Source of the DNA: Pempheris klunzingeri
Taxonomy: Eukaryota > Chordata > Actinopteri > Acropomatiformes > Pempheridae
Reading direction: 5' to 3'
NCBI RefSeq assembly: GCF_042242105.1
Contig: NC_092035.1
Location: 13,132,477-13,196,476, forward strand
DNA: 64,000 nucleotides
Position numbers and translations under genes: made by a program. The notes under the pieces were generated by a model. The model searched no databases and was not told the origin of the DNA. It saw nothing but the letters and a program-made list of their open reading frames with translations. Positions 13,401 to 28,470 of this stretch are shown piece by piece (within the stretch, counting starts at the first letter, position 1; every line of letters starts with the position of its first letter).

Positions 13401-16400
13401 TTAACCCCTCCATGGGAAACCTGAATTCCATAAAAACAGCCTTGTGATGGAAAAGTGAACTTGCTTTTCTTTTCTACTTTTTTGTGACACCTCTGGCATT
13501 TTCTGGATAGAAATAACCCTGGAAACACAAAAGTCAAAAAGAATAGGAAATTGTGTGCCTTAAAAAGGGCAATTTTTACATAAAACTTACCATCTAACAG
13601 ACATGTTTAGCATTAAAATGCCACACTCGGTCCTAATTACTAAGGTGGACCATCTTAAAGTCTAATAAGAAAAAAGAGCCGCTCTCATGTCTTTGAGAGG
13701 CTTCAGCTTCCCCTTTGGTTAAGAGGGTGAAGACATTTTTATTCACTAAGCTAAAGCTGCACTGTACAAACTGCAGTTTGCTTTGCTTACTCTGCAAAGG
13801 TCTATTAACAATCCAAATTTTCAAACTGAATTCCTGACTATGTGATAGACTGTGACACCAACCAGCGCAGTGCTTACATACACAGCAGACAGTGGAGCTT
13901 ACTAAATTAACGCTGCACTTAAAATGGGACAGGCCGGCCTGTTCTCATGATCTGCTCTCGTTTTGGCAACAGTTTCAGCAGAGGAAATGGTCACCCAGCC
14001 AAGGTCAAACACGCTATATATATAGATAGGTTTTGTTTATAATAAAATAGAAGGATAGAAATAGGATTGGTGTAGCACTCACTGAGTAAGGGACAGGGAA
14101 AGTGAGCATGTCGATCTCTTCCACAAGTTTGTAGTTAGAGTTTTGAGGTGAAAAAAGAAGTGGTGTGTTATGTGTGTTGAAGTTTTTTAGCTGAACACAG
14201 CAGACTAGGCCCCGTGGAGCCCAGACCGGGGTCCTTTCAGTTCAAATCACAATCGCTTCATTCAGCAACGACCATCAATGAGGCCTTCTTAGTCAGCCAA
14301 AAACACACACTGGTACTCACTCAGACACACACACACACACACACATTTCTACCATATCTTCGAGCGTGATTTGCAGATGTGCAGACATATTGACCACTTT
14401 CTCCACTGCATATGCATACAGTGAAACATTCTCTGGCATGTGAGCTCGCATGCAGACGTGCAATTAAAGAGCCTGAGCAAAACTGTTGGAGTCAGACTTT
14501 CCTGCTGCAACTCCGGACAGTAAAAGCAACCTGCAAAGGCCAAGGTCGCGCCCTTAAAGGCAGGGTCCAGTTTCACACAGCTGTCCTTTGGGGCCTCACA
14601 CCAACACGCCTCTTTTTAAGATAATTAGAAGGCTAGTAAGTCTAGCAGGGAGCCTTAGCAACCAACTGTCCATCGGTGAACTGTGATGGAGTCTGGCAGC
14701 CATCATCCGAGCCAAAAAAAATCCCAAGTGGAGCCTTAAGAAGTCATCAAAATAGCTCCAGACATGGGAATAAGGAGCAAGAACCAGCACTTCTGGCTTG
14801 AAGCAGTGAAGCGTCTTTTCAGTGTGTCCTTGCAACAACTTGGCTCTTAAAATGCATTGTTCTTGTTTGTGACACGGCTAACGAGGGAAACACAACACGC
14901 TTTTATTGATGGAACAGCAGAGAGCGGCGAAGCAACTAGTTATTACCAAACGCTGTAATAACTTCATAAAATGATTCATGCCCCTTTTTTGCAGCAAACT
15001 AGACTGAAATTATAGCGGTGTCCCTGAAACATGTATGTTCAGGGGTTGTGTGTCACAACTAAGTATAAAAATACCCGTTCTGGTCAGCTGGCAAGTTGAT
15101 CGTGGTAGATCCCATGCTGTGAGAGTTTCTGGTTTGTCTTACTGACAATAAACAAGGCTGGAGATGACTGAGTCAGCAAAAAGAAGTAAAGCCCGAGCAG
15201 CTCCAAAGAGCGGTGCTGAGAATGTGTCGGTCCTCTCCTTTGCCTGCCGTCCAGACTCCGGCCAACCCATGGCTCCTTGCCTATCGGGGACACTTGCCAG
15301 TGAGCTGTCAGCATCTCTGTCGGCTCGTCAGACTGCCTACCAAACCCACCCTCGGCAAAGTAGTCAGCCAGTGAAAACACACTGAAGGTTCATCAAACAC
15401 ACTTCCTCTCCTACTTCCTTTTATTCTAAGACCTCTCTTCTGCTATAAGGTCAGTGCCTGGCTACACTGGGATGTGCTATATCAAAGCAATTGCTCTTTC
15501 TTTTTTACTATCCAGTCCCCCTTTTGCCCCCTGAGGCCTATAGCTGAGAAAACCTGCATATATTTCACTTCACATTCTCTCTTTAGCCTTTATTCTCTCC
15601 TTTTGTCACTGTTTCTCTATGGCCAAGCTCCCTTTATGTTACAGATGAACAGCTAATGAAAATGCATCAATCATAGTAAGAAACCTCCATCTATCTGTCT
15701 CCCTAGTTAGTAACACAGTCACATCAGCAGTCTGTGTGTCCATAACTTACACTGCAAGCCTTAGAACTCAATTCAGACTTACTGCTCACGTCTGATTTCT
15801 TTTGTTCGGCCGTTCATTTTATTTCTTAATGTGGCCAGTATAAGATTCCAGTGTGAACGGACCCAAATGAGCAAAAGAGCCACAACATAGACGTAGCATG
15901 CAGCACTCCACTGGAGTCAGCGTTTACGGTTTCATGTATAAGTTGATGTGCAGTGGAAGCCAGCGAAGTTGTGAGCAGAAACTGATTTCAGGGGCATCCG
16001 TCAGCGCCTCGACACAAGACGCTCACCAGCACCAGGCGACCCATCTCCCAGAGAAAGCACGTAGGAGTTGGGTTGTTTTGGCCAGCAACAAAGGCAGGTT
16101 AATATAGTCGTGTAAAAGTCGCATGAATTCCAATATGACGGTTCAGACTCAGGTCGCATTGCAAAAAAAAAAAAAGAAACAAATAAATCAGACCTGAATT
16201 TGATTTATGGTTGTTATGTTATTGTGCAGACTGAGTCACATCTGAGCATGTCTGAACGCAGCCTGTGTGCACAGCCTGCACCTCCTATTCTCTCAAAACC
16301 CACGTCAGGTTTCCGATGACCATATAAAAGTCTACATAGACGTGTTTTTCCTATAAATTGTTTTGTTTATCCTCTAGTGTTTTCCTTCGCTCTGCCTTTC

Positions 16401-19400
16401 TTAGGACCCTGTCTTTCCCTGCAACTCATGGCCAAGTCAAATATTCTCACCATCTGTCGTGGTGCGCTGAGGGTTTACAGAGAGCCCCACAGCGTCACTG
16501 GCGCAAGTGACCTATGAAATCCCCCCAAAAATTGAACACAGAGGACGTTTGTAGCATTCATACCTTAGGATATGATAGATTACAGTTGGCTTAGTTTCTA
16601 AATAAGGTCACTGGTCTGGTCTGCCTTGACCGGGTCCACTGCAAAATTATTAAGGCTCATCAAGCTAAAATCATCAACACTAAAATCAAGATCTCTTACT
16701 GCTTTAGCAGCACTGATCTTCAAAACAGTGTTTTAAGGCATGTTGGAAACAACAGAATATGACTCGCAGCAAATTGGCATGAAGCAAAAGGAAGTTTGAA
16801 AGGTCTGTAGTTCTGCACTCTGACTAATGTCATCGAGGATAGAAACCAGATGGGTGAGAGTGATGATAAGAGCTCTCCACTGGGGTAAGGACAGGGGGGG
16901 GGAAGAAAAACACCTCAAAGCTGTTCAGTATCTTGCTTCAGTCCCCCGCCACGAATTCCAGCAGGGCCGTGTTCAGTGCAGCTCTTTTGTCAGGCAGATG
17001 TGAGAAGAATGTGTCGTTATCACTTTGAGATATTACTTTAAATATGCACCATTGTTGGATGGTTTTTCTTTTAGTAGCACTGGCCCCAAAACTGACTTTC
17101 CCAGAGGGGAAAAGTGTCTGGAAACCCATTAGTTAGTTATTGTAATACAAAAAACAAACTGATTTCAAGGGTATGTGACAAAGAGGCAAGGAGAAAGAAG
17201 TGAGAAACATGGGGAGATAAAGAAAATGAAAGTGATAGGTGCACCCGGCTGTGAGTGTAAGCAGAAATTTGAGCTGTTCATCTACATATGGTTTTTTTCC
17301 AGCCTTATCATGAGACTACCTGAGAGCATGCTGCTTTCTGCTGCTAAACTGCAGGTCAGTGGGACAAAAAAATCAACAAAGAACCATCCAAAAGGAAGGA
17401 ACCTTCAGGGAAAATGCTAGTTTGCATGCAAAGCTGTGCATTCAAAAGAGTCTTCAGTATGAACGCGGCTATTGTGTCCCATTCTCAGACCATTTTATTG
17501 GGTAGTGTAGAAATGAGATAGATTGGGGAGGGGGGGGGGTTGTTCCCCAAGGCTCAAAATAATGAGTCTGTGCACTGTTTAATAGCCTAAACACACAAGC
17601 TGTTTTCTGAAAGGGACCAAGCACAGTAGTCCATAAAATGGGGTTTAGTAGTGTCATGTTAAAGTGACTGGCAGAGTGCTGGTGTTTCAGCACTCCTTTC
17701 TTTGACGTTGCCCGGAGCAATTGCATCGCTTCTCACACGAGAAGACAAACAACAAGCAGCACAGAGGAAGGTGTACACTAAGCCTGTTGCAGATTACCAT
17801 AACAGGCACAATTTTCTTAATTTAGTAACAGAACAGGGTTTTCATGGCAGTTTGTGTGTTTTCATGCAAATTCATGACTACAATAAAAACCTATTTGAAA
17901 TCCTGTGCCGTCTTACTCTTTCAGTACCTGCACTACATTCAATATCAGCCTGGTATGAAGCTACGTCACTAGTCTGAACTGTACAATTTCCTCTCAAGGG
18001 AGGAGAGTTAAAAAAAAAAAAAAAAAGGAAAAAAACGAACAGCAGGACAGCTGGTGGAGGCTTCCTCCCTCCTCGACTGTCCACCAATCACATTCTCTCC
18101 GTCAGATTAGGTTAAACAGCTTAACCTACTGGGAAGACGTCAAAGCCAGTTCCTCCACACTACCAGAAGGGAAAGGACTCAGAGTCCACACACACACACA
18201 CACACAGATGGACACACACATATGCCTAACTGGACTGTTGAATAAACCGCATGCTGGCAAAATATCTAGCAGCATTGTCAGCAAGGCACTGTGGGAAATC
18301 AAACTGGCAACACCCTGATGGGGGATGATGAAAATGCCTTGAGGCTGCCATGAAGACAACAGTGCGTCGCAGTGTGTAGTACATACGAGTGTGCGCGAGG
18401 ACGTTAGGGCTCACTTGAGGTGCAAAATTAAATCAAGCAGCAGAGGGGAACACGTGCACAACCATTAAAAAGCAATTGGTGTCTCGTGTCTTGGTGTAGG
18501 ATGGTGGCGGGTACAATCGTGCTGCGCCCTGAGCAATAACAAGGCCTGTAAATCTCACAACATGGCTGCTTTGTTTCCTAAAAGGCTTCGGGATGATAAA
18601 ATGGAAACAGTTGACCAAACGATGCACGCTCCGGTCTCAAGTGACAATACCATAAGTGCACTTTTAGCATAGGGTAGCTGCTGTGGCAACACAATCCTGC
18701 TTGCATCTATTATTATTAGTCATGGAAGCCAACCCTGTGGTGCTTGTGCTATGTATTCTGTGATTATTTATAAAATTAGAACAGTGGATATTATAAGCAG
18801 AGGGTTTTCAAACTGTGAGGCGGAGAGACGTGTGACAAAGACGCCTCGTAAGGGAATTCAAAACCCATAGAGCTCTTTTGCTGTAAGTATGTCAACAATT
18901 GCACTGCTTCTTGGAGTCAGAACTCAGTCAAATCTTAACACACAGATATGGTATACATGATTAATATTAGATTCAGTCTGACTTGCACTTTCAGAGGATA
19001 TCATTATTCCTGATGTCCTTTGCAAATACAATGTAAATCCACTTGGAGATCAGAGAAAAAAAAAAGACAGCACCTATGGGTCCAGAACTTGCCTGAGAAT
19101 CATCACGATTTAAGGTTTTCTTCACTACCAAAGTAATCCAGTGGTAGCTGTCTGTACACCAGCTGGTACAATGCAAACAGCAACTGCTAATAGCTAATTC
19201 GGCATACTTGTAACGGTGCCAATTAGTCAACGTGTTAACAAATATAGGTTATTTCGCAAATAGATGTGAGACAAAGTAGAAAAAAAAATGCACGATGAAA
19301 TGAATGATGTGGTACAGCTACATTTTACGCTTTAGGCGCCTCACCTCGTTTAACCTCACAGCAAAAGAGCCCACCATCCACAGCAAGTCACAGATGCCTA

Positions 19401-22400
19401 AACTTGGCAGGCGGTTTTGTTTGTGCACGTGTTGCTGAAACGGATGATTTAAAAGCAAAAACAGGGTGTGGAGACACAACAGACTAATTGAAGTAGGCCT
19501 CCAGTAAACATGTGTGTGCGGTTATGAGGATACACTGATGATTCACTAGTAAGGAATAGCATTTTAATTATGCCTCAGCCATTCACCTTCTGTATAATTA
19601 AAATTGGATATCTTAGTGACATCAAAGCACGTCAATCAGCACACATATTACCATAAACATCCATTTTCAGATGGAAATGAATCTCATTACAATCTCTGCA
19701 GGCACTCAACATCAAGTGAGATGTCCCCGAATAACAGCAGCAAGTTCAAAAAACAAAAAGTTCACTCAAAACATTTGAGATTAAGGAAGAAAAAAAAAAA
19801 CACTCTTCAATCAAATGAATAAATCACAGCAACAGCCAGCAGAGTGGTGACAGTGATTCATCCGGGGACACAGTACTGGGAATTCCCAATTAGGGTGGTA
19901 AAGGAACAATCCCCTCAAACGCTTCCAGTTTATCATGATGGGTTTGTCTTCAAAAACTGCAAAAATGATGACAGTTGAAGCATGACCAAACGGCTCGACG
20001 GAGAGAGCGGCATGAGGTCTGAGAAAAAGGAAGGGCAGAAAGCGGGGAGAAAAACAGGAAGGTGGAGAGAGGTGAAAACCAAAACTACTTTTTCTCCCAA
20101 ACATCACATTTCTGGCTGCATTCCTCTGCTGGTTTCTCAGAGAAACAACCGGCTGGAGACCCGGGGACACAGCAGGGGAGACGCCATTGAATTCCACTGA
20201 AGCTTCTGGAAAACATCCAAACGGAGACGAGGAGGGAGCGAGGAGAGAGATTAAGAAACACTTCACCTATTGAAAGAGATCGCAGCAGCATGCTCCCACA
20301 CACACACACACACAAACACACACACATACACACTCAACAACATCCAATGATTTAGGGGTGAAGTTCCAGGGCCTGGTCCAGACTTGCGACAGAGACTGAG
20401 TGAGGCCTTAGAAAAGCTTAATAAGGAGCTGAAGTTAACACTTATCAAGGGGAGAAATCTCATTTAGGATACTGAGGCTGACACTTGGGGTTTAAGCTGT
20501 GTGCTAAACTCTCAGCATGCACACTTGGTTCCCATACTACAGACTACACACTGGTGTTGAGGAATCCACTCACATTTCACTCTTCAAATAGCAGGAAACA
20601 AGTGGACGAACACTTCTATTTTAGCGCTCTCTATGTTGATTTTTTAAATAAAAACAGCTTGAATTTCTCTTATCTGATTTCCTAATAGGTGGTGTCTTCC
20701 TGTGGAGGATTCAGGGGCCCTCCCTCCTCTAACACAAGCTACCATATCGGTGGCTTTATCACCTACGCCGGGGGAAAATCCTGACACAAGCTAACTATTC
20801 TCCTCCATCATCGGGTTCAGATTTACTGCTGCGGAGGAGCCACAGTATCTAATAGCCTCTGCACATACAGACCTGCCCAACTCACACCACAGAAAGAAGA
20901 GGCTCATTTTAGCCCCTAGTTACTTTGTGGGTGACTCACTGCCGCGCTTTCTACTTCTCAGGTGGAGGAGAGAGAAAAATCTAAATTCAAGTCTCCTAAT
21001 GCAGCGAAAATGATCTGATTAGGGAAAACAGGAGTACCGCCCAAAGCTAACTCCTCTGTCCAACAACAACATGTATCACAAAATACACAGAGTGAAGCAG
21101 CATTTCTTTTACCCAACAACCTCAGCCAGATTCATTTTTCAAATACAACAGGGGCTCCAAATGAGCTCTGGCCACCGTCCAGGGCGTCTGGTCGTGAAGA
21201 TAAACCCACCAGCATTTGGCTGGCGGCTGACGTTGACTTCCTATTGTGTTTTAAAACAACAACGTTGAGGTATCACCGTGCAAAAGTGGAACAGTGATAG
21301 TGATGAGAAGGAGACTGAGGTATTATTACAGTATGTTAAGCATCATAGTACCACAGCTCCTATCAAATACAGGAAATAATTCATCCCCACTTGTAAGACT
21401 GTAATGACAAGACAAAGTTGTGAAAATAGCAGTGAGATGTTCAACATCCCGACAGCTGCGGCAGGCTGCTCCAAACCTGTACTTGTAATCCACAAAAACG
21501 ACTAATTTGGGGCTGTGGTTTTGTGTAGCACAGTGAAACGGAGGGGCAGCGATTACCCTGAACGAGGCCCAGCTCCTCCACTGTTGGCATGACTAGCCTC
21601 CTCACTGGGGACCTCATTCACTGCAATTACAAAAAAAAAAAGGATCCCATCTGCGGCCAAGCAGAGCGGACAGTGTTTGCTCATTCATTGGCTACCGGCA
21701 TAATGCAAAAGGCTTCTGTGGGAGACGGATGTGTGTCTGTGTGTGTCTTTATCTCTCTCCCTTTGCAGCGCTCTTGCTCTTTCTCCAACACAGCAACACA
21801 CCCCGTCTCTTTTTCATCCCTTAGTGGGGCCTCTCTTCGTTTCTTTCCTACCCCCATCCGGCTCCCTTTCAGAAACAATCTCTCAATAATTGTCTCGTCA
21901 TCAGCTACAGTCTTCCACTCACTAAGCAATAATCTGTCCGTCTCGCCCGTTCCCTCCTTCCTAGCTCGGAGGCAGCTCTGTCTGTGGCCCTGTCTTTGAA
22001 CTCAGCACGTCTAAATGCTTCCACGTGGCTCCACGTGCACACACCCACCTCGATAGCAACGTAACAAAATGCATTCTTCTTTTGAAAGAGTGCAACAGAA
22101 GCACCACATCTACTGCATATCCAGCCACGGCCAAAAGACCTCTTGCAATCTGATTTTTAAAAACGTTTACACAGTAGGAGTTCATTCATCCCCACGGGGA
22201 AAATTCTCTTAGTTTGCACCACAGGCAGGTTCGAACTTTGGGGTCAGCTACAGAAGGAAAAATACAGAGTAGAAGTAGCTGAGAGGAAAGTCCACAGTCA
22301 GAAGTCCCTCTCTGAGGTCCCTGACCACAGGAATGAGACAGTGGATGCCAACCATTACATAATACAACACAGCTCCTCATGTGCAACCACGCTGCATCCA

Positions 22401-25400
22401 CATGTTTCTCAAACTTACCATATATGCTCCCAGAGAATTTCTAAGACTGATATTTTGATTTTTTTTTATATACAAAAACAAAATATAACATGAGCACTTA
22501 CATACCTTTACCTGCTGAGGCCACAGTTGTCTCTCTTTAGTTGGTGGGGTGCTCGGCATCAACAGAATTTTTTTCCCCCATTCCCTCCCTCCTTCCTTCC
22601 TTCCATCGAAACACAGGAAAATCTGTCCCCTTTCAAACAATGTCACTCTCTAAGCAAGCAGACTTACACAGAGAGCCAATTACCCCAATGGCTCCAATAT
22701 TAACTGAGACCAGACAGCTCAGGAGCAAAACAGCGAAAGGCTCTATTTACCAAATTTTTAACACGATAAGAACATATTTTACAGGAACGCGTCCAGTGGA
22801 GTCCACCGTCTCTCTTTAGGGAAAAATCCAGGTGATTGGAAATACAATCATTGAGCAATAAGCTAGAGTTTGAGCGTTGCGTCTCGGCTCAGCTTAAATC
22901 AACCGGGGTCTGCAGACTAGGCTAGATGTTGAAAATAAAAGCTCGACGAGGGGAAACTATGTCTCGAAAGGATATATGAGGTCACTCGTGGGACCTAAAA
23001 ATGGTAGATTGTGATAGAAAAAAACTAGTAAAAACTTTCACGAAGCAGTCCAATAGTTGTGCGGATGTTTGTGGTGCGACTCAGTGCTGAATCACCCCGT
23101 GTGCTGTATTTAAATGATTAAAAATAAGAATGCATTATTTAGTCACATTCAGCCCTCATTCCCATCCATGTGGGCGTCATGAAGGGAAGGATATTACATC
23201 TGCAAATCTAATCAAATATTTATTTTAATGGGTCCATAATTAACTTGTCTTAAGAGTCAGTAGGAGTGCAGAGCAGGTCGTAGCATGCACACATGCAGTC
23301 ACTGTATATATTTTTATGCACACTGGCCTATAAACTCACATATCCATGTAATATGGTTTAATGTGGCCCTTGTGAGCCCATGTAAACAGCATCAATATAG
23401 ATTTAATGTGTTACGGCACTGGATTGAGCAGGGACTGGGGGGTTTTAGCACACGGTCTCTGCGGACGATGATGAATGAGGCCTGCCAAAGCTACTGTTAG
23501 TTCTGTAAGCCGTCCAAGAAAGCAGACAGAAAGAAGGGGATTATTTGGAAGATCAGAAGTGAGGGTTTGGACCGGGATGGATGGATGGATGGATAGAGAA
23601 GAGAAGAGAAGAGAAAGCTCATCTCTGCCACGCTGAGACGATGGCTCATAAACTTGCGGCGATCCCAAAGCCAGCGTTGAGCCTCGCCCTGAAATGACTA
23701 CATCTCACTGTCTTTAAACATCACCTCGGCTCTGCCCACACACCCAAACCACTAAAACTCAACCAGCAGGACTCCTGCCAACTTTAAAAGACACATAGAA
23801 ACACAATCATAGTTTGGTTCAAAGCATCAAAATACACTCTTTCTCATCTCTTAACGCTTGGCGCTGGTCTCTCCCTTCTTCTCTGCAGTGGAAATACTGG
23901 ATTAAAAACTATGCTATAAAAAGAGACAACAGCAGCTTGGTGGAAATAACTGAATCTCAGCTGAGTTTTAACGTGCTTCAGGGTAAAATACTGCAGTAGA
24001 GGACACATGCAAATACTCTAGCTGACTCTTGTAAAAAGAAAAGAAGTTTGCTGTTCAACCCAAAGTTTAAAATAAGTCTGGGGACTTAGTCTGGACAAAA
24101 TTGGAGCTGTCTGGTTCTGCTTGTACTAATTCACTAATGGGAGGCTGCATTAAAACTAATTTCCTCTGCTCTTGTTGGGGCCAAACAGCCGAGGTCTCAG
24201 CTGTGGAAGCCCGACAATGAGGCAGTCATACCTCTGTTGTGGAGGAGGGATGAGACACAGTTAACGCACAAATATGTTTCTAACATTTGGCAACGTGACG
24301 CAAAGACTTAAAGTGATGAATAAACGCATTCAGATCAAGAGGAGCAAAAATTAAATTGTTACTTTAGAAGAGACACAAACAGATGTCATGTCTAGACGGT
24401 CTGCCATGTATCTTTCTCGAACTTCATTTCTCCTTTCCTCTTTTAAGACACTTCTTTTTTTAAAAAGGTGTGACTGGCTCGCTATCTTCCTTTCTCATTC
24501 CTTTCATATCTGCCTCTTCCACATGTATCATCCCCTGGTAGCCGACAGCACAAAGGCCCATCAATTTGAAATGTCAACCGCTCCACATCGCAGCTAAGGA
24601 GCGATAGCGTGCACGTGTGTGTGTGCGTGTGTGTGCGTGTGTGTGTGTGTGTATGTTCGTGCATAATGTGGCAGGGGACTTGTAGCTCATTTATCACAGG
24701 GCTTGGGGGACTACTAGTCCATCAAATGAGGTTGTCAATAAAGCAGTTCTATCATCCTAATCCTTATCGTCCTCCCCTCTGTATTCTTATATCTTTCCCA
24801 CACAAGATATTTCAGACAATAAAAAAAAAAAACACGCACACACAAAGTCAGGAGCCAAATCAGATCATAAAGCCACAAATCCACTCGTGCAACAAAACCC
24901 CCACAGTGATCTTATTACGCCCGAACACGCGCACCTCCCACACACGTGCAAACACACCCACTCCTGTCCGGCTTCTGCAGCTAACGGGCGCTGTGTTTTT
25001 AAAGCTGCTGACTTCCACGGAGAAGGTCGATTCTGATGTGGATATATCGGACGGTCTTGCGGGGATTAAGGTCAAGTAAGCTTGGCAGATGAGACAGAGC
25101 AGAGACATATTCAATCAGACACCCCTACTGATAGAAAAGTACCCCACAGTCCCTTTAATACCACATCATCTATGAGGGAGACTAAATGGGATGAAAGAGT
25201 GAAAGCTATGTCGGAGCACATGTGGCTCCGTATGTGCAAATCTTAACTCCTATAAGTATTAGATCTGCTGAACCTGTAAGATTTCCTAGCAAGGGCGGGT
25301 CCATGGGGGATACACTTAACTGAGCTCAACTGGTCTCCCGGGAACCTGCAGGACTTTATCTTTGTCATCATAATCTAGCGCAGGCCAAAGCTGGGATAGA

Positions 25401-28400
25401 GGAGATAGAGGTCGAATAGAGAAAAAGATGTATGCAAATACATAATGGCTAAATGTGTAAAAAAAAAAAAAAAAAAGACACAAAGAAGGAGGAAATAGTG
25501 TAATTGTAGGGGACTATTTTCCGCAGAGGATTAATAACATTTGGTGCTCTGGTGAGTATTTACATCAGCAGGATGGTGTATGTGGGATTAGCTCCAAATA
25601 CAAGTAAATGTCCCAATATTGCCAAGTAAATTTATTTAATTCTCTTTGGATTTGGAAGATTATGTATGCCGTAATATAGTTTTAGTCATATTATCCAATC
25701 CAATCATATCTTACTCACGCTATTATCAATCTGCGCTTAGTTTTACCTCTGAGCTTTATTGTCTTCTGTTTTACATGCAGGACTACAATGTGTACCGAAG
25801 CTGCTGAAGTGCTGCTCGTGCTACACCTCATGTGTAGACATGGTGTAAAGGGGGGGGGGGGGGGGGGGGGGGCGCAGGACTGCAAAATCATAATTTTCTA
25901 CTCGATTTGCCACTCGACATGAGTTTTGTACAATTCAATTAAAATCAGAGTTTGAATGCTGCACATGCTGGGATCTACTTCCTTTGAGAGACAGGTGGGA
26001 GTTTCAGTAAAGTCACTCTCAGTCTTCTCTGAGTTTCATTAATCTCCACCACACAAACCAAAATGGTTTCCTTCGGAAAGCTCTCAGTTGCTGGGACCTC
26101 ATGTTAACCTCATGTTAGACCTCAAGTTAGAATCTGGAGGTTTTACTTCCTGCACCAAAGTTTCTCTCTGACATAAAAGTAAACACTGCAGCTTAAAACA
26201 ATCAAACATCACAAGGAGTGAGTCAAAAAGCATATTTGCAGATGCTTGAGCAAATGCAGCTACAGTTGAATCCACAATCGGACTCTTGTGAATGGTTTCA
26301 CTGATACAGAATCACATCAGAACAGGTGAAGCCAACCCAAAGCAAATGAGCAACACACATCCTCCATTATTCACCACGCATGCAAACACGCACACACAAC
26401 ACATCCTCTCCGCCTTCAATTATTTACGGGGTGGGTGTGAGCGACAATGGGCCGCCCTCACACACTCCTCTACCGTGCTGCCTCCATCCACATTAATAAT
26501 GAAGCCTCCCTGTGCGTGCTGGGGTGTGGACGCAGTGGTCACTAATGCAGTGTGCGCCGATGTTTTATTCATGTAATGTATACTCAAACAATGTCAATTT
26601 CTCTCTCGAGTTGAAGTTCAAGGAAAATGACAATAAATAATACAAAATACTGATTATTAATGAACAAAAGCTTAAGAACAGTGTGTGCCATGTGCAGAAG
26701 CAGAATAGTCCATTTTCTCTGTCGTTCCATGAGAGGGGAAAGCTGCATTAGATTTGAATGGTATTCAGGCTCCGCGCCTCTAAACACACAAGAGTCCAAA
26801 TAAAACTCTGCAGGATTTCCTTCTGATCTAATGGATTCCACGTTACCCCTCATGGGAATCTGGCTAATAGAGTCCGTTCATGGCGTTGAGTGGAGGCCAC
26901 ATTCCCGACTGAAAGCCTGAGGACACGGCTGCTTTTATAAACACCATAAACATCACAAGGACTTAGAATTGTGAGGATGAAAGCTGGAGCTCATGCTGTA
27001 AAGACGTGTAACTTTATTGATGAAGCATGCTGTAACAAAATGTTCTGAATGTTTTTCATTCATGCATTTAATCTATTTAATGCTAAGTTATTAAACAGGG
27101 TATATAATATAGTCCCTGCATGTGCAAGGCAATGCTAGGCCCATAGACTGTATGTAAGAAGAGGATGTAGCCACTGTGACACCCATTGGTTTGTGGACTG
27201 CTGTTTTGAAGCCACTAGTTTGGCATTTTGGTTGACTCCATTTGGTTGACAACCACAAGTGCTCTTCATTCCACAAAGACCTGCACGTCTGATTGGTTAA
27301 GTTTAGGCATGATCTACCTACTTCTGAAACCGGGTGTCAAACAGTGGTAGAAGAAAGACGTAGAAGACAAGACGTAGCCACGCACAAGTCGGGTGGTGAG
27401 ATGAAGAGCTCTGGATCAGAACTCTGTAAGAGCTGATAAGCTAAGTTTGATATCAAAGTGTACTTATGATGTAAAGATAGTACAGGTGAGACTGAACCAT
27501 GACATTTGATTTGGGCTTTTCTGAAGCCAAACTATGTGGCAAAAATCTAAATGTACAGAAAGACTTCATGTTGGTCACTTAAGTCTTTTAAAACATATAA
27601 TAAAAAAGTTGAAATTCAAACATCCACAGGAAGCTCAAGCCAACACTACAGCAGCACCACAGCATGCCAGCATTGTTACTTAAAGTGCATCAAAATGTGA
27701 GTGTAAAGGATGTTAAAGAGTCCCGTGCTCTGGATCTTTAGAATGGATTGCTCCTGTTCTGCAGCCCCTCACTGACGTTTTAAGATAACAGGCTCAGTTA
27801 ATAAGCAAACCTTCCACTTTACCTCCCTGTAGTGACAGAATGCCCAATCGAGCGCCAACATTCGCATAAGCTGCAGGCTTATCTCTTGATTCACACGTTA
27901 AACTACACCTACTGCACAAACACACTGGGAGGCATTGTGACAGGGAAAAGACAGATTAGGAGTGTCAAGCTCAGGAGACAATGCCTCCCTTATTTCACTG
28001 AATGTGCGATAAGCACTGAAAACAACAGTCATTAATTTGGTTGGTTCATTTTCCATGATTTTCTGCTCACTTCTTCCCTGTTCTTTATTTGAGCAGCTGC
28101 TCATGTCTCTTTTTTCCGCATGATTTCTCCTGCTCTCGGTTTTCTCTCTCCCTCCCTGCTGTATCTTTCTTTCCACCTCCACTTCTCTCTTCATTATTAT
28201 TCCCACTCCTGCCTTCTGCTGGTTCACATTTCGCTCTCATGGCCGCAACCAAACAATGTGAGCCTAAACTATTACAGTTAGTGAGAGTGTGTGTGTGTGT
28301 GTGTGTGTGAAGTATTAGTATTTTGTGCTCATGCTGTTGTCAGCTGATGTGTTCTGCTCTCCTGTGGTCTGGGCAGTGACGTCTAAAGATGTTCCACAGA

Positions 28401-28414
28401 AATAGGACATTTAA

Positions 28415-28470
<56 letters not shown>

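Noticed and set aside
21589-21999. 136-codon plus-strand frame, Ser/Pro/Phe-rich
   Set aside because: The CT-rich intronic sequence has no domain or splice context, and an antisense frame overlaps it.
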